A DNA stretch of 64,000 nucleotides from Ectobius pallidus (taxonomy: Eukaryota; Arthropoda; Insecta; Blattodea; Ectobiidae). Made by a program: the position numbers and the translations under genes. How positions within the stretch are numbered: the first letter of the stretch is position 1; each line of letters begins with the position of its first letter. The stretch spans positions 148,919,890 to 148,983,889 of the forward strand of contig CAXKWD010000009.1 in NCBI GenBank assembly GCA_964059195.1, given 5' to 3'. Below are positions 22,146-33,138 of the stretch, one piece after another. The notes under the pieces are model-generated. The model had not been told where the DNA came from. It saw only the letters and a list, made by a program, of their open reading frames with translations, and did not search any database.

Positions 22146-22289
22146 AATATATAAACACACGAGATTTTTAGACTTGAAAGGATATAAAAAGGTTGGCTAC
22201 ATTACTAGTGAAAACTCGAAAGGGAATTTCAGGCTGAAAGACAATACTTCCTCTATACATTCCATGGTGTCCATGGTGCTTTAGAGGAA

Positions 22290-22624
22290 AAAAAAAAAAC
22301 CGAAGAAGATATTCATGGAGTCAGTATAATCCATGATTGCAACGCATTATTTCTTGATGACTTTTTGTAGGATGTTTTCACGGATGGGCGATCCTTCACG
22401 CTTGGCTTCCGCTTATGTTGAAGCAATCGAACAAGTTGCTACATCGTCTGCAAACAGACTGCTCGTTAAATAGGTTAACAATCGCACTGTAGATTGATAT
22501 CTTTATGTTATTTGTAGTTGTATGAACAGTAAAGCTGGCGTCCAAAAAAATCTAAGATATGCTCTTCAATTTGAAACTGAATAAAAAAATAAAAACCCTT
22601 CTACGTACTAATTAATTACAAGAA
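22290..22624. other. No gene seen
   Basis: No recognised family or frame. Poly-A at 22290-22300. Confidence 0.35.
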
Positions 22625-23110
22625 AAAAAGAGTGCGTGGATTTCTTCAATTTTGCATTATTGGACTTTTTAATATTGGGTTTTTGGATTTTTTAAATTTT
22701 GGATTTTTTAAATGTTCGATCTTTGAATTGTTTATTTTTTTATCTTTTTATTTTTACATTTTTTATTTTATTATTTATTAAATTTTGGATTTTTGGATGT
22801 TATAATTTTTAATTTTGGAAATTTGTATTTTTTAATTTTGGATTTTCGCGGTAATGAACCTCCGGGTTCCATAAAATAGATAATATACCTTTAGATTGCT
22901 TGGGAATTGTCTATTGTCATTGAGGAAGTAAGGTCTGAAAAATTTCCTTTGATTGAGTTGATTGTTTTCTGTGCAGTCCGCACCGAAACAACTAAGAGTG
23001 TGACTGATTTCGTGACTGATTGTGACTGATTTCGTGACGGTTTTAGTGTGACTGATTTTCCAGATTTACCCTCTACCGCCACTAAAGAAGTTTTACTTCA
23101 AAAATCAAGT
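22625..23110 (+). mobile_element. Family L copy carrying a LINE tail
   Basis: Starts AAAAAAAGAGTGCGTGG, followed by degenerate ATTTTGGATTTTT repeats, a LINE 3' tail (22847-22931), the L2 acceptor-like core near 22951 and a terminal CTAAAGAAGTTTTACTTC. The 12-bp inverted repeat is decayed. The same LINE tail at the same relative place is in the 26465-27245 copy. Confidence 0.65.
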
Positions 23111-23302
23111 TAAATCGGAAGAGAATCGAACTGACTGCTTAACACATTGACAAACAAGCTATAGCATGGACGTTGCCCACTAATGCAGATATTCTGATGA
23201 TGACCCCTAGATTATAAAAATGGTAATTTTTAAGGTCATTTTTGGTCATTTTCTCCTTGTTTTATTTTTAGGTCTTTTTTGGAATTCAATGTCATTATTT
23301 GA

Positions 23303-23548
23303 TCGCCGACGTGGTCTTGTGGTTAGCGTCGCTGAATACAGATCCGTTGACTCGGGTTCGATTCCCGGTACTTCCTCGGAGTTTTCTGGTAGGGGTGCAC
23401 TCAGCCTCGTGATTCAAATTGAGGAGCTATTTGATAGAGAAGTAGCGGTCATGGAAACCACCATTAACGGCCGTGGGTGTCGGCATGCTGACCACATGCC
23501 CCCAATCCTGCCGCTGTCAGCGGTCGGGTGGTAGGACCACGGAGATTA
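23303..23548 (+). mobile_element. SINE S4, tRNA-derived
   Basis: The head has GTGGTCTTGTGGTTAGCG as A-box region and GGGTTCGATTCCCGG as B box. The body contains CATGGAAACCACCATTAACG and CATGCTGACCACATGCCC. An overlapping 104-codon frame is an artefact of the SINE. Fragments are at 11909(-), 58255, 61336(-) and 63745(-). Confidence 0.75.
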
Positions 23549-23623
23549 GTTTTTTATGGCCATTTTACGGTCTTTTTTCCCCATATTTCATATTTTTAAG
23601 CAATTTTGTAAAATATAAAGAAA

Positions 23624-23945
23624 TTATAGGGGTACGCCGTAGAGTAGTGGTTGAGGCGCTGCGCTACAAACCGGAAGATCGCGTGTTCGATTCCCGATGA
23701 GGTCGTTTTTCAATTGAGTTTTTCAATTGGCCTAATCCTTCTGGTGGCACTATGACCCTGGGATCGACTCAGCCTCTAACAGAAATGAGTACCAGGAGCA
23801 ATCCTGGGGGTAAAGACGGCGGGTGCGTAAGGCTGACAACCTCACCACCTTCATATGCCGAATGCCTAAAATCTGGGAGCCTCAACCTCCTGGAACCCTC
23901 TGGGCCTCCATGGCTTGTATAGGGAACACTTTATTTTACTTTATT
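23624..23945 (+). mobile_element. SINE S1, full length, tRNA-derived
   Basis: The tRNA-like head GGGGTACGCCGTAGAGTAGTGG is followed by a B-box region GTTCGATTCCCGATGAGG. The body carries GGATCGACTCAGCCTCTAAC and TGGAACCCTCTGGGCCTCC and ends in a TTTATTTTACTTTATT-like tail. Related copies are 15120, 28789(-), 34981 and 58823(-). Confidence 0.85.
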
Positions 23946-24319
23946 AGCAAGTAGTAGCTAACCCTTTCTGGCTCATGATGAAAGTTGATGAAAGTATTGC
24001 TAATGGCTTTCTCGGCGTGACGAGGAAGCTGCGCCAATGTCATGACCCCCTATGATCTCTGCGCACGTTCCCAGCCTTGAAGAGTCACCTCAGCCTGCTG
24101 TAAAACTTCTTCATTTGGTGATGAAATCTTCAGCATACGGTTCTTTGTCTTCAATTTACAATAAAACGATGGAAAACGAAGTTGGAAATAAACAAGAAAT
24201 AAAGTACGTGCCTAATCATTGTGTTAACTGTTTTCTGTGCAGTCCGCCATAGGTTTATAAATTGTGTTAGGAAAACACCATCACACAAAATGCAGTGAAA
24301 TTAATAGCGTAGTATAGGC
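23946..24319. repeat. L2 dispersed sequence flanking the P-like element
   Basis: Contains AACTGTTTTCTGTGCAGTCC near 24220 and the following TTTATAAATTGTG block of L2. A 66-codon frame at 24052-24252 reads into this motif and has no recognised product. Confidence 0.45.
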
Positions 24320-25563
24320 CACGGGGGTGAAAGTAACATTGAAAGAATAGCAACAGCTCATTAGTTCACTGCCCGACCGGTTTGGTGCACTGTGATCGCT
24401 GTTGCCATGGCGGCAGGTTTGTTTCGAAACATATGACAGCAATATACGAAAAGGCGTAATATCTGGTTTTTTTCTGTATGCATTAGTGTTTGGAAAAGGA
24501 GGAGATATAATTAACATATTATAAAGATGTCAAGTAGCGAAGGTAAGTTAAAATACATTAACTACTTAAAACAATCCTGAATTAATATTTATTCCATGTT
24601 CTACGAATTATTAAGATTAATGTTTCGTATTCTTTGTTTCAGAAACGAGTGAAATATTCCTGTAAGTTCCCTGGCTGCGGAAGTAAATACTTCGGTATGA
24701 AATCCAACGTGAACTACAAAAACAAACATTTCTATAGGTTTCCGAAAAAATCAAACGTGAACCAACTGAAACATCAGTGCAATTTAGATGATAATGTGAA
24801 TTATGCTAATTATTTCATGTGTGAAGACCACTTCCTGGAGAAAGATTTCGTTAACCATACTATTTTTTTTATAGACAAGTTATCCCAAAGCAGCTTGCGA
24901 CTCGTGATTTACAGATACCCAATCCCTGTGAATTCCCAATCAAATGTGGGAAGTGATCTCAAGCCTCGCCTAGTTTTTGTGAAAATAGAAAGTAAATTCA
25001 TACTTCTGTGTATGACTGAGGTAAAAGAAATTCAAGTGACAGGAAGCTACTAATATTTATGGTAATGTAATATTTTTAAAATCAGTTTTATAAATATAAT
25101 TCATTAATCAAGGGTGTTTGTTTTTTATTTATAGAGTCATCTAAAGTAATACATATTTCAGCAATCACCGAGACATGTATGTTGTGAGTAGCAGAAATTC
25201 TAGAAGGTATTCTACACTACGGTTTTTATAAGATCTGACGCATATTGTTTGCAAATTATTATTTTTTCTTATTTAAGGTGTTCATCATTTAGTGCATTTT
25301 GTGTTCAATGCTTTTAAAAGATAATTGTTTGTATCACTATAGCCTGATGGTATTAGTGGGCTATGGTCATTACCGTAGCCCGCTAATACTAGTGGGCTAT
25401 GGTTTTACAGAATTTGGAATGCATTTTCATACATGTGTTCTGGCACGCAAATTTTTCATTCTTACAGCTTAACTGCCCGACCCGTTGGAGCGCTGTAATC
25501 GCTTTTTGTTTCCGAGTTTTGACATGCGCTGTTCACTTCTAATAATAATATTGGTGTTCTGTG
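24320..25563 (+). mobile_element. P-like non-autonomous DNA transposon, copy 1
   Basis: The boundaries CACGGG...CTGTG are set by a perfect 8-bp duplication GTATAGGC (24312-24319 and 25564-25571). The second copy at 41601-42845 has the same boundaries and its own 8-bp duplication. Terminal inverted repeats are very short and weak. It holds a short 5' exon with GTAAGT donor, an intron ending TTTGTTTCAG, and a THAP-domain exon, with no remainder of a transposase. A THAP domain plus 8-bp duplication suggests the P superfamily. Assignment to P rather than hAT rests on the THAP domain, which is inference. Confidence 0.75.
24527..25053 (+). pseudogene. THAP-domain N-terminus of a P-like transposase, copy 1
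   Basis: THAP zinc fingers in P-type transposases bind the element's DNA. A possible first exon, ATG at 24527 to 24542, is followed by GTAAGT. The next exon begins after TTTGTTTCAG at 24643. Its frame opens KRVKYSCKFPGCGSKYFG and holds the C2CH pattern: C-x4-C, 47 residues, then CEDH, with FYRFPKK between. The usual conserved tryptophan position reads Leu in NQLKHQC. Joining the two exons at the visible splice sites shifts the frame and stops within about 12 codons. An extra 11 bp around a T run near 24862-24874, absent from copy 2, changes the C-terminus. No catalytic domain follows. It cannot be a working transposase, but a truncated DNA-binding repressor cannot be excluded. Confidence 0.75.
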
Positions 25564-25595
25564 GTATAGGCCTACTGTCTCATTCTTACAATAAA

Positions 25596-25640
25596 CTAGC
25601 TGAAAAGGCCCAGCGTCGCCCGGGTTTGTATTTTGTAATT
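25596..25640 (-). mobile_element. Helitron H2 3' terminus fragment
   Basis: Read on the minus strand it ends GGGCGACGCTGGGCC...CAGCTAG before T, matching the 7161 end of Helitron H2. Confidence 0.55.
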
Positions 25641-26464
25641 TGAAAATAACTTATGGAGGACTGTCGATTTTGAAACCCTAGGTACTTATTTAATGTGTAT
25701 GTAGAATTTGAAAAGAGGAAGAACGACTTATCACACTCAAACTATTCCTTCAGAAAACTTTATAGCTTTTTATGGCTCACAGAGGATGTCGAATGTTGCA
25801 TTCCGTTGCTTCTACACATCATGCCTGGGAGGGGTTGAAATAGGAACAAACATAAATTCCGGTTACATAAGATTGTACTGTCTTGAGGGAAAATTTTATT
25901 TATCACTCTCATATTACCATACAACCGTTTCGGGGCTGAAAAAAAATCAGTATAAATTTCATATTCTACTTCCCAAAAGCCTGGGACATAATATACTGCG
26001 CGCGTAGGACTGAAAATGTTCCATCCCATTTGGTCTTCTTTTAGATGCTTAGGGCCTATGAACCGGCATGCCCATCAAATTGCCCCTAGCAAATATGTGC
26101 CATTTAAAAAGAAAGAAAAAAATATCTATTGCTACAAGACAAACTGCTGTGGTGTTTACAATAAACCTGAATTAAAATGAACTATGAACACTTGGCGGAG
26201 ATTTTCAAATAAAAAGATTGTCTGTTATCTGAAAGTAACGATTTGTACATGGAAAAGGTCCTCTCTACCTCCACTGAAACATGATCTAAAATGACCTAAA
26301 AATTGCCGAAAAAATTTCCTAACTCTTGAAAATTACGAAAAATGCAAAATAAAGCAAAAAAAAAAAAAAAAAAGACGAGATAAATAATAAGGAAATAAAT
26401 GAATAAATATGTTCTCATCTGAACAAGTCATAAATAAAAATATAAAAACTTTAAAGCGTTACAA
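25641..26464. other. No supported gene
   Basis: Open frames at 25708-26007 (plus) and 25760-26029 (minus) overlap each other and show no family resemblance. A poly-A run lies at 26357-26373. Confidence 0.35.
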
Positions 26465-27245
26465 AAAGAGTGCGTGGAACTCCACGCGACAGAAGTAAAA
26501 CATTATTTTATTTTCTTATTTTTCAATATTTTATTATTGGATTTTTTCAATTTTGCATTATTGGACTTTTTAATATTGGGTTTTTTGACTTTTTTAATTT
26601 TGGATTTTGGACTTTTTAATTTTGGATCTTTGAATTTTTAATTTTGGATTTTTTAAATTTTCGATATTTGAATTGTTAATTTTTTGATCTTTTAAATTTT
26701 TTATTTTTTGATTTTAAATTTTTTTATATTATTATTTATTAAATTTTGGATTTTTGGATGTTATAATTATTAATTTTGTTTTTTTAAATTTTGGAAATAT
26801 GTATTTTTTAATTTTGGATTTTTTTAATTTTTTTGATTTTTTAATTTTGTATTTTAGTTTTTTCAATTTTGGATTTTTAGATTTTTTCAATTTTGGTATT
26901 TTCGATTTTTTAATTTTAAAATTTATTATTTATTAAATTTTGGATTTTTGAATGTTTCAATTTTTTTTTTAGTTTTGGAAATTTATATTTTTTAATTTTG
27001 GATTTGCGCGGTAATGGACCTCCGGGTTCCATAAAATAGATAATATACCTTTAGATTGCTTAGGAATTGTCTATTGCCATTGAGGAATTAAGGTCTGAAA
27101 AATTTCCTTTGATTACTCCTAATCATTGAGTTGATTGTTTTCTGTGCAGTCCGCACCGAAACAAGTCGGTTTTGAGTGTGACTGATTCCGATTGTGACTG
27201 ATTTTCCCGATTCACCCTCTACCGCCACTAAAGAAGTTTTACTTG
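26465..27245 (+). mobile_element. Family L copy carrying a LINE tail
   Basis: Hairpin GCGTGGAACTCCACGC at the left, then CAGAAGTAAAAC, about 480 bp of degenerate T-rich repeats, a LINE 3' tail (27005-27091), the L2 acceptor-like core near 27129 and a terminal CTAAAGAAGTTTTACTTG. It is the closest relative of the 22625 copy. Confidence 0.65.
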
Positions 27246-27760
27246 AAAAAGATGCAAAATCATCAAATGCCTTGCCCAAATCTCTTCTCTCGGTCCTAGC
27301 TTCCTTCGTAGCTAGTTGTCTGTGCACGGTAAAATATTTTCTCTGATTTTATATTGATGAAAATGTGATTTCAAATGTATTTTTGAGTGGGAAATTTTGT
27401 AGTTTTCTGAAATAGACCCCCTTAGAGGTCTTCATTGTTTATGGGCGGAAGAATTAAAGGTCAGTGTGGAATGATCAAGTTGGCCGAGAGATTCGGGTTT
27501 TTTAATTAAATTCCATCCATTGTATTGAAAGCTCATTGTCTTTCTCTGGTATGCAATTCATTCATCTGAGATGAATATGAAGAATTCACTCATTGTTCAC
27601 GGTTCCAGCTCTCACAGTGATATGTATTTCTCATTTAGTATGCTTAGGATAGGATAGGAATAGATCCTTTAGGTCCATTGTGCCTACTTCCGGGAATGGA
27701 ATGATGTGCCCCAGGTTGGCAACTTCATGACCACAAACCACAGCAGATGCACAATGATAA
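27246..27760. other. No gene seen
   Basis: No recognised family or frame. GGATAGGATAGG short repeat near 27648. Confidence 0.35.
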
Positions 27761-27851
27761 CTAGGGGCGGATTTCTATGACATGTCATATTTTTCCCCCT
27801 CTGCATTATTTCAGGTTTCCGACTAATTTAAACCCGATTCCAAGCATCCTG

Positions 27852-28711
27852 GGCCCTATTTCATAAAAGTTACAATTTTACAGGTGACAGGTGACATATA
27901 ATTGTTTTACAAGTTTACATTTTGACAATTCCGTTTTTCATAAAAGCTGACAACTTTACATAAATGTCATGACAATTTTGTAGAATTGTATGACAATTTT
28001 ACATATTGTTGTTTCTCAAAACTTTTGAGTTTACAGGTAAAAGTCTGACAAATATGTCAAATCTTAGGATACCTACCATTTATGAAACATTACTTTTTGT
28101 TGACATATTTACAAATTTACAAAAAATGTAGAATTGTCATTGCAGAAGTGACAGGCAATCTTTCATATGTAGGCTAAGTCAGCAGGTTATGTAAATGTGT
28201 GGCATAACTTGGCAAAGTGTTTTTTGTGATTTAAACTTTCTTGTTAATAAACTTGCTAAATTGTCTTGTTAATAATGAAAACTAGTAGTAGTGATATTGG
28301 TAGCAGTGAAAATGATTAATAAATAGACATGAGACCTCGCAGGGTTTTTAGGTTAGGGATTAACCTAACTTTCAATTTCAGTGACTTTCCATTAAAAGAG
28401 AAATATAAATCACTTATTTTCGATAGTAATAATTGATTGCTTAGGTATCACATTCAATGCTGAGATCGATTATCGCACGCGTATATGAGAGCCCTCTACA
28501 ATGTACTAAAGTAATCTTTAGGTGACATAAAATTGTCGTGTTTATGAAAAGGGTTCTTTTAGTCTTGACAATTTACATTAATTTGCCTGTAATGTAAGGA
28601 AAAGTTGTAATATTTATGAAAAATACAATTGTCATAACATATTGACAAATTTGTCAGATTTGACATAATTGTCGTATATGTCACACCTGTCGAGTTTTAT
28701 GAAATAGGGCC
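27852..28711. mobile_element. PIF/Harbinger-like element nested in hAT-B
   Basis: Inverted ends GGCCCTATTTCATAAAAG and TTTTATGAAATAGGGCC, flanked by CTG and CAG. The clean hAT-B copies read CATCCTGGTGAAAATGG across the site, so the duplicated target is a CWG triplet, as known for some Harbinger families. The interior is made of TGACAATTTTA-like repeats, and no coding sequence is visible. Confidence 0.75.
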
Positions 28712-28788
28712 CAGGTGAAAATGGAACGGCTTTTATTGTGCATATAACTGCATATTTAGGAAATTTTCAATTATTGTAGCATATTTAG

Positions 28789-29079
28789 AAAGTAAAAGTA
28801 AAGTGTTCCCTATTACTGGCCGTGGAGGCCCAGAGGGTTCCAGGAGGTTGAGGCTCCCAAATTTTAGACATTCGGCACATGAAAGTGGTAAGGTTGTCAG
28901 CCCGCCTTTACCCCCAGGATTGCTCCTGGTACTCATTTATGTTAGAGGCTGAGTCGACCCCAGGGCCATAGTGCCACCAGAAGGCAAATTGAAAAACTCC
29001 AACGACCTCATCGGGAATCGAACCCGCGACCTTCCGGTTTGTAGCACAGCGCCTCAACCACTACGCTACGGAGTACCCC
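28789..29079 (-). mobile_element. SINE S1, full length, nested in hAT-B
   Basis: Minus-strand S1. The head at the right includes a B box on the minus strand (GGTTCGATTCCCGATG), and the body runs left to a TACTTTTACTTT tail. A perfect 11-bp duplication AGCATATTTAG flanks it (28778-28788 and 29080-29090), and sister hAT-B copies have that sequence once. Confidence 0.93.
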
Positions 29080-29134
29080 AGCATATTTAGTATGAATATG
29101 CATATTTAGGTCATATTTTTGGCATATTTGTGTG

Positions 29135-29490
29135 CATAGGCGTGCCGAGGGGGGGTTTTGGGGGAATGACCCCCCCCCCATTGATTAAAAAAAGGAAAAT
29201 TGTATAATTTTTTTAAGTCTGCCCATAAATTACTTAATACAAGTATAAAGCGTGGGAAGCTTAAAACTCGTTATTTTGCGTCTTAATTTTTAAAATTTTC
29301 CGGGGGAGGACCCCTGGAAAATTAAAATTCGTTATTTTGCGTCTTAATTTTTAAAATTTTCCGTGGGAGAATCCCCGGAAGCTTAAAACTCGTAATTGTG
29401 CATCTTAATTTGTTTAACTTTATTCCATACCCCCAGACCCCGCGGATGTTATAACCCCTCCCCCATATGGTCGGCCTGGTTACGCCTATG
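29135..29490. mobile_element. hAT-A non-autonomous element, copy 3, nested in hAT-B
   Basis: CATAGGCGTGCCGAGG at the left, GGTTACGCCTATG at the right, with a perfect 8-bp duplication TTTGTGTG (29127-29134 and 29491-29498). Sister hAT-B copies read TTTGTGTGCATA uninterrupted. Part of the interior is repeated in tandem (CGTTATTTTGCGTCTTAATT). Confidence 0.92.
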
Positions 29491-29757
29491 TTTGTGTGCA
29501 TATAAAGAAATTTTGAAGTTTCGTATCATATTTTGTAAATTTTGCATTATAATGATACTTTTTGAGAATTTACAGATGTTTTAAGTAATTAACACTATAT
29601 TTTAATAAAATGTATTGTAACGAAACTTTTAAAAAAATATACATAATGTGTAACTGGTAAAGTCATATTTTAAATTTTATTGGTCATATTTTAATGTTTT
29701 TTAGGTCATAAATGCATGCATATATCCTATTTTTTGGGTCATAGAAATCCGCCCTCT

Positions 29758-30011
29758 AATGATGAGAGAAGGTGAAAGTGAAGTGGAGAGTGTTGGCGGA
29801 ATGAAAAACCCCCGAGAAAAAACCCCTACGCCCGGCTTCGTCCACCATGCCTGCCCCAGGATTTGAACCTGGGACCACCTGCATGCCAGATATGAGGTCA
29901 GTATAGTTAAATAAAGTGTTTTATTACCCTTACATTACTTGTAAAATTAATACTCCAATTTCATTTTAGTACCTTTTCTCAAAATGTTATTTTGAAAAAT
30001 AAAAAATGATT
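29758..30011. repeat. tRNA-like SINE fragment near 29830-29900
   Basis: On the minus strand CCCAGGTTCAAATCCTGGGG resembles a T-arm/B box. The A-box side is unclear. Confidence 0.4.
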
Positions 30012-30470
30012 TTGAAGTAAAACTTGCTTAGGCGCGCTAGGAGTAAATCGAGACCTAACCCAAAAATCCAAAATAAAAATAATTCAAAATAAAAAATCCA
30101 GAATTCCAAAATTAAAACATCCAAAATATACTAAATCAAAAAATTCTAAATTAAAAAATCAAAAATCAAGATTTAAAAAAACTAAAAATCCAAAATGAAA
30201 ATCTAAAGTTAAAATATATAACAAAAATACAAACATCCAAAATTTAAAAATCCAAAATTCAAAGATCCAAAATTTAAAAAATAAAATAAATCCAACATTC
30301 AAAAAATCAAAGATCCAAAATGTAAAAAATTTAAAAAATCCAAAATTAAACATTTTAAAGATCCAAAATTTAAAAAAATAAAAAAATCCAAAACTTCATA
30401 AACCCAAAATTCAAAAAATCCCATAATCTAAAATTGAAAAATCGAAACATTAAAAAAATCAAAGTTTCAT
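30012..30470 (-). mobile_element. Family L copy, minus strand
   Basis: GAAGTAAAACTTGCTTAGGC at the left and AAAGTTTCATTTCTG at the right bound degenerate AAAAATCCAAAAT repeats. This is the reverse-complement arrangement of 5422-6139, without the L2 core. Confidence 0.6.
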
Positions 30471-31307
30471 TTCTGAAAAATAGGCCTACTGTTTTATTTT
30501 GTACACGAGCTCCTTGTACCAAGAGCTAAAACTTTCATTTCAAACATTTTTTCGTAAAAATTCTCTGAAGGGTAGTTATAAACCACCCACTGTTTATAGA
30601 AACTCAGTCTTGCCTGGGGAACAATTAAGCTTTGCATCAGGATGAAACAAATGAATACGCGCTCTTTCACGGCCTCTTATTCTTTATCGGAATGTGAAGT
30701 GAGAAAGATGTATAGTTGGCCATGCTTTAGGAAAGTTAGGTGAGTCCATTAATCAGATTTTTAGTTTGTTGTTTCATGACTTTAAATTGGCAGCCGTAAA
30801 TGTTTAAATTTACAAGCGATGGAGAAAAAAAAAAAAACACATAAAATGGTATTACAGCAAACAACTGCAACTAAAACAAAAGTTCCCTTTGTTCCTGGAA
30901 TGAATAGAACACAATGGCTCCATTGACATTCGCTGTTTATTGTGCAAGCAATGAGGACGATGTTGTACAACAATCAACTGCAACAACAAATGGTGCATTT
31001 CACTGTAATGATATGAAAATGTGTTTACGGCGCGGTTCGCACGAAGTTATTTAACCCGAACCTGCCTGGTTTTATAACATGGCATTTTTGGCAATTCTTG
31101 GGCGGCGGTACCACTGTGTAATCTGATGTCCTTATAATAGAATTAACCTCAGTTTTGTTTGAGGCATGTATTTTGAAAGAATACCCTAGGGTCCCGCTAT
31201 GCAGGTATAGATCCTATAATTGTTGCCTTCAGTTTTAATCATTTTTAAGCCGTTTCTATTTGTAGTTATTAGAAAATTAATGTTATAGCTCAAAATCGTT
31301 TAGGCCT
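30471..31307. other. No gene seen
   Basis: No family or frame recognised. TAGGCCTA occurs at 30481 and 31301, the latter directly next to the end of W. Confidence 0.35.
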
Positions 31308-32300
31308 ATTAAGTGCCAGAGATTGTGTGGGGGACGGGAAAATGTCTGTCGGTGTGTCTCTACGTGATTTAACTCAAATACGCTTCATCGAATTTTCATG
31401 AAGCTTGGTATAAGCATTTATAACGTCCATAAGAAATAGACTATTGATTTTGGACCAAATCGGTCGACCGGTACCGGAGTAATGCCCAATTTAGTGTCTT
31501 TTATGTTAATATATAAGAAGTCGCGATAACTCAAATATGCTTTATTGGATTTTCATGAAACTTTGTATACCCATTTATAATGTACATGGGAAGACGTCTA
31601 TTGATACTGGACCAAATCGGTAGACTGGTACCGGAGTAAAACCCAAGTTAGTGTCTATTTTAAAGACGCGGTAACTCAAATACGCTTTACCGGATTTTTA
31701 TGAAACTTGGTATACGCATTTACAACGTCCGTGCGAAGACGCCTATTGATATTGGACCAAATCGGTTCACCGGTACCGGAGTAATGCCTAATTTAGTGCT
31801 TATTTTATGGTAATATATTAGAAAGAATTTATCAAGTACAAATCAGTTATCATGACAACATATTGTTTTACAGTGTTCATATATGGCTTTGGAAGTTGCA
31901 ATACAGGTAGCTTTGACAAATAACACTACCCACATATGCTTATCAAACTAGACCGTTAAACCGAGCGAGGTGGCCGAGGTGGTAAAGTCTTGGACTCACA
32001 TTCTGGAGGTCCCTGATTCAAATCCCGTAGCTGGTCAATTTGACATGTTTTTTGATTGTATTTTTATGTGAGTGTGCAATTGTCAAGATATCACAAATCT
32101 GTAAAGTTCAGTTGATGCTGAAAGATTTTAATCTGATTAAAAAAAAAATAGACCTTTGTTCTTCCGTAATCCCTGCTTAATGAATAAATCTGGAGCTTAA
32201 CTTGGAAATCAATTTAAAAAAAAAAACATATTCTGCATAACATAATTGTAGTCACAACTGATTAAAAAAAAACATACTGGCACTTAGTTATGTCAGCTTA
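31308..32300 (-). mobile_element. Composite repeat W, full length with SINE S2
   Basis: Reverse orientation to 8281: ATTAAGTGCCAGAGATTGTG at the left and TACTGGCACTTAG at the right. Three tandem units of about 150 bp lie at 31370-31800. SINE S2 is inserted at 31955-32148. The inverted termini, the constant internal order and the lack of coding sequence suggest a non-autonomous DNA transposon. Confidence 0.7.
31955..32148 (+). mobile_element. SINE S2, full length, tRNA-derived
   Basis: The head CCGAGCGAGGTGGCCGAGG looks like a leucine/serine-type tRNA D-arm, and the B-box region is CTGATTCAAATCCCG. The body ends in ATCTGATT and an A run. The duplication TAGACC (31949-31954 and 32149-32154) matches the empty sites GGTCTA at 2866 and 54036 in other W copies. 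Confidence 0.85.
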
Positions 32301-32306
32301 TCTGAT

Positions 32307-32332
32307 TTATTATTATTATTATCATCATCATC

Positions 32333-32385
<53 letters not shown>

Positions 32386-32484
32386 CATCATCTTTATTAT
32401 TATTATTATTATTATTATTATCATTATTATTATTATTATTATCATTATTTTATTATTATTATCATAATTTTATTATTATTATTA

Positions 32485-32516
<32 letters not shown>

Positions 32517-32527
32517 TTTTTATTATT
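32307..32527. repeat. (TAT)n microsatellite with CAT interruptions
   Basis: About 220 bp of TAT/ATT repeats with several TCATCA interruptions. The tyrosine-rich frame here is meaningless. Confidence 0.95.
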
Positions 32528-32966
32528 AGCAGCGATTATCATTCAATTTATATAATTTTGTAGAAGTATTTATTTTCAGTGTCCAGCCTTGATTGGAAAT
32601 TCAGTCCAGCTATCCGAGTACCGGACATTTGGTTAGCACGTAAAATCGATGTGTCTATATTACGAGGGGGCAGGGGGCAGGGGAAATGAGGGCAGCAGCC
32701 AATGCCGCCTGTATTGAGTAAGCTAGGAGAGAGAGAAAATTGGTTTCCGTAATGAATTTGATTTTCTCAATGCATTCTGGTTTTATTGCACACGGTTGCC
32801 ATTAGCAACAGCCTGCGCCGTCAATTGTTTCCACAATCCCGTTTTAAACTGGAATACAGGCGGCTTTGTGTAACATTTCAATTATATTATAATATATACA
32901 GAACTGAAAAACGACTTCTTTCTCACAAAACAACAGATTATTTTAACGTTCTATAATATTAATAAC
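32528..32966. other. No gene; X-box-like site at 32795-32809
   Basis: GTTGCCATTAGCAAC is an X-box palindrome with a 3-bp spacer. Otherwise unrecognised. Confidence 0.4.
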
Positions 32967-33102
32967 TAGGGCCCGGATTTTTAGGCTTTTATTTTCGTGG
33001 AATAGCTCTTTTTAGGCTTTAAACAAACGATTTTAGTCGTCTTACTAAAACAAATAATGAAGACTAACATAAACACAGAAAACTGTATTATGATTTTGAC
33101 AC

Positions 33103-33138
<36 letters not shown>

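Larger units (their letters stand above)
27761..29757. mobile_element. hAT-B element with three nested insertions
   Basis: Ends CTAGGGGCGGATTTCTATGA and TCATAGAAATCCGCCCTCT with flanking AATGATAA / AATGATGA (7 of 8 identical). Clean sister copies of about 470 bp at 35217-35685 and 49285-49755 show exactly where three insertions landed: 27852-28711, 28789-29079 and 29135-29490. Removing them leaves an ordinary hAT-B of about 490 bp. The interior is rich in GCATATTT repeats and has no transposase. Confidence 0.88.

Noticed and set aside
22060..22284. 74-codon frame beginning MTGRRGLGWQQ
   Set aside because: It overlaps repeat J, and the other J copies do not keep the frame.
23220..23534. 104-codon open frame
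   Set aside because: It runs through the tRNA-like head and body of SINE S4.
32290..32529. 79-codon tyrosine-rich frame
   Set aside because: Pure translation of a TAT microsatellite.
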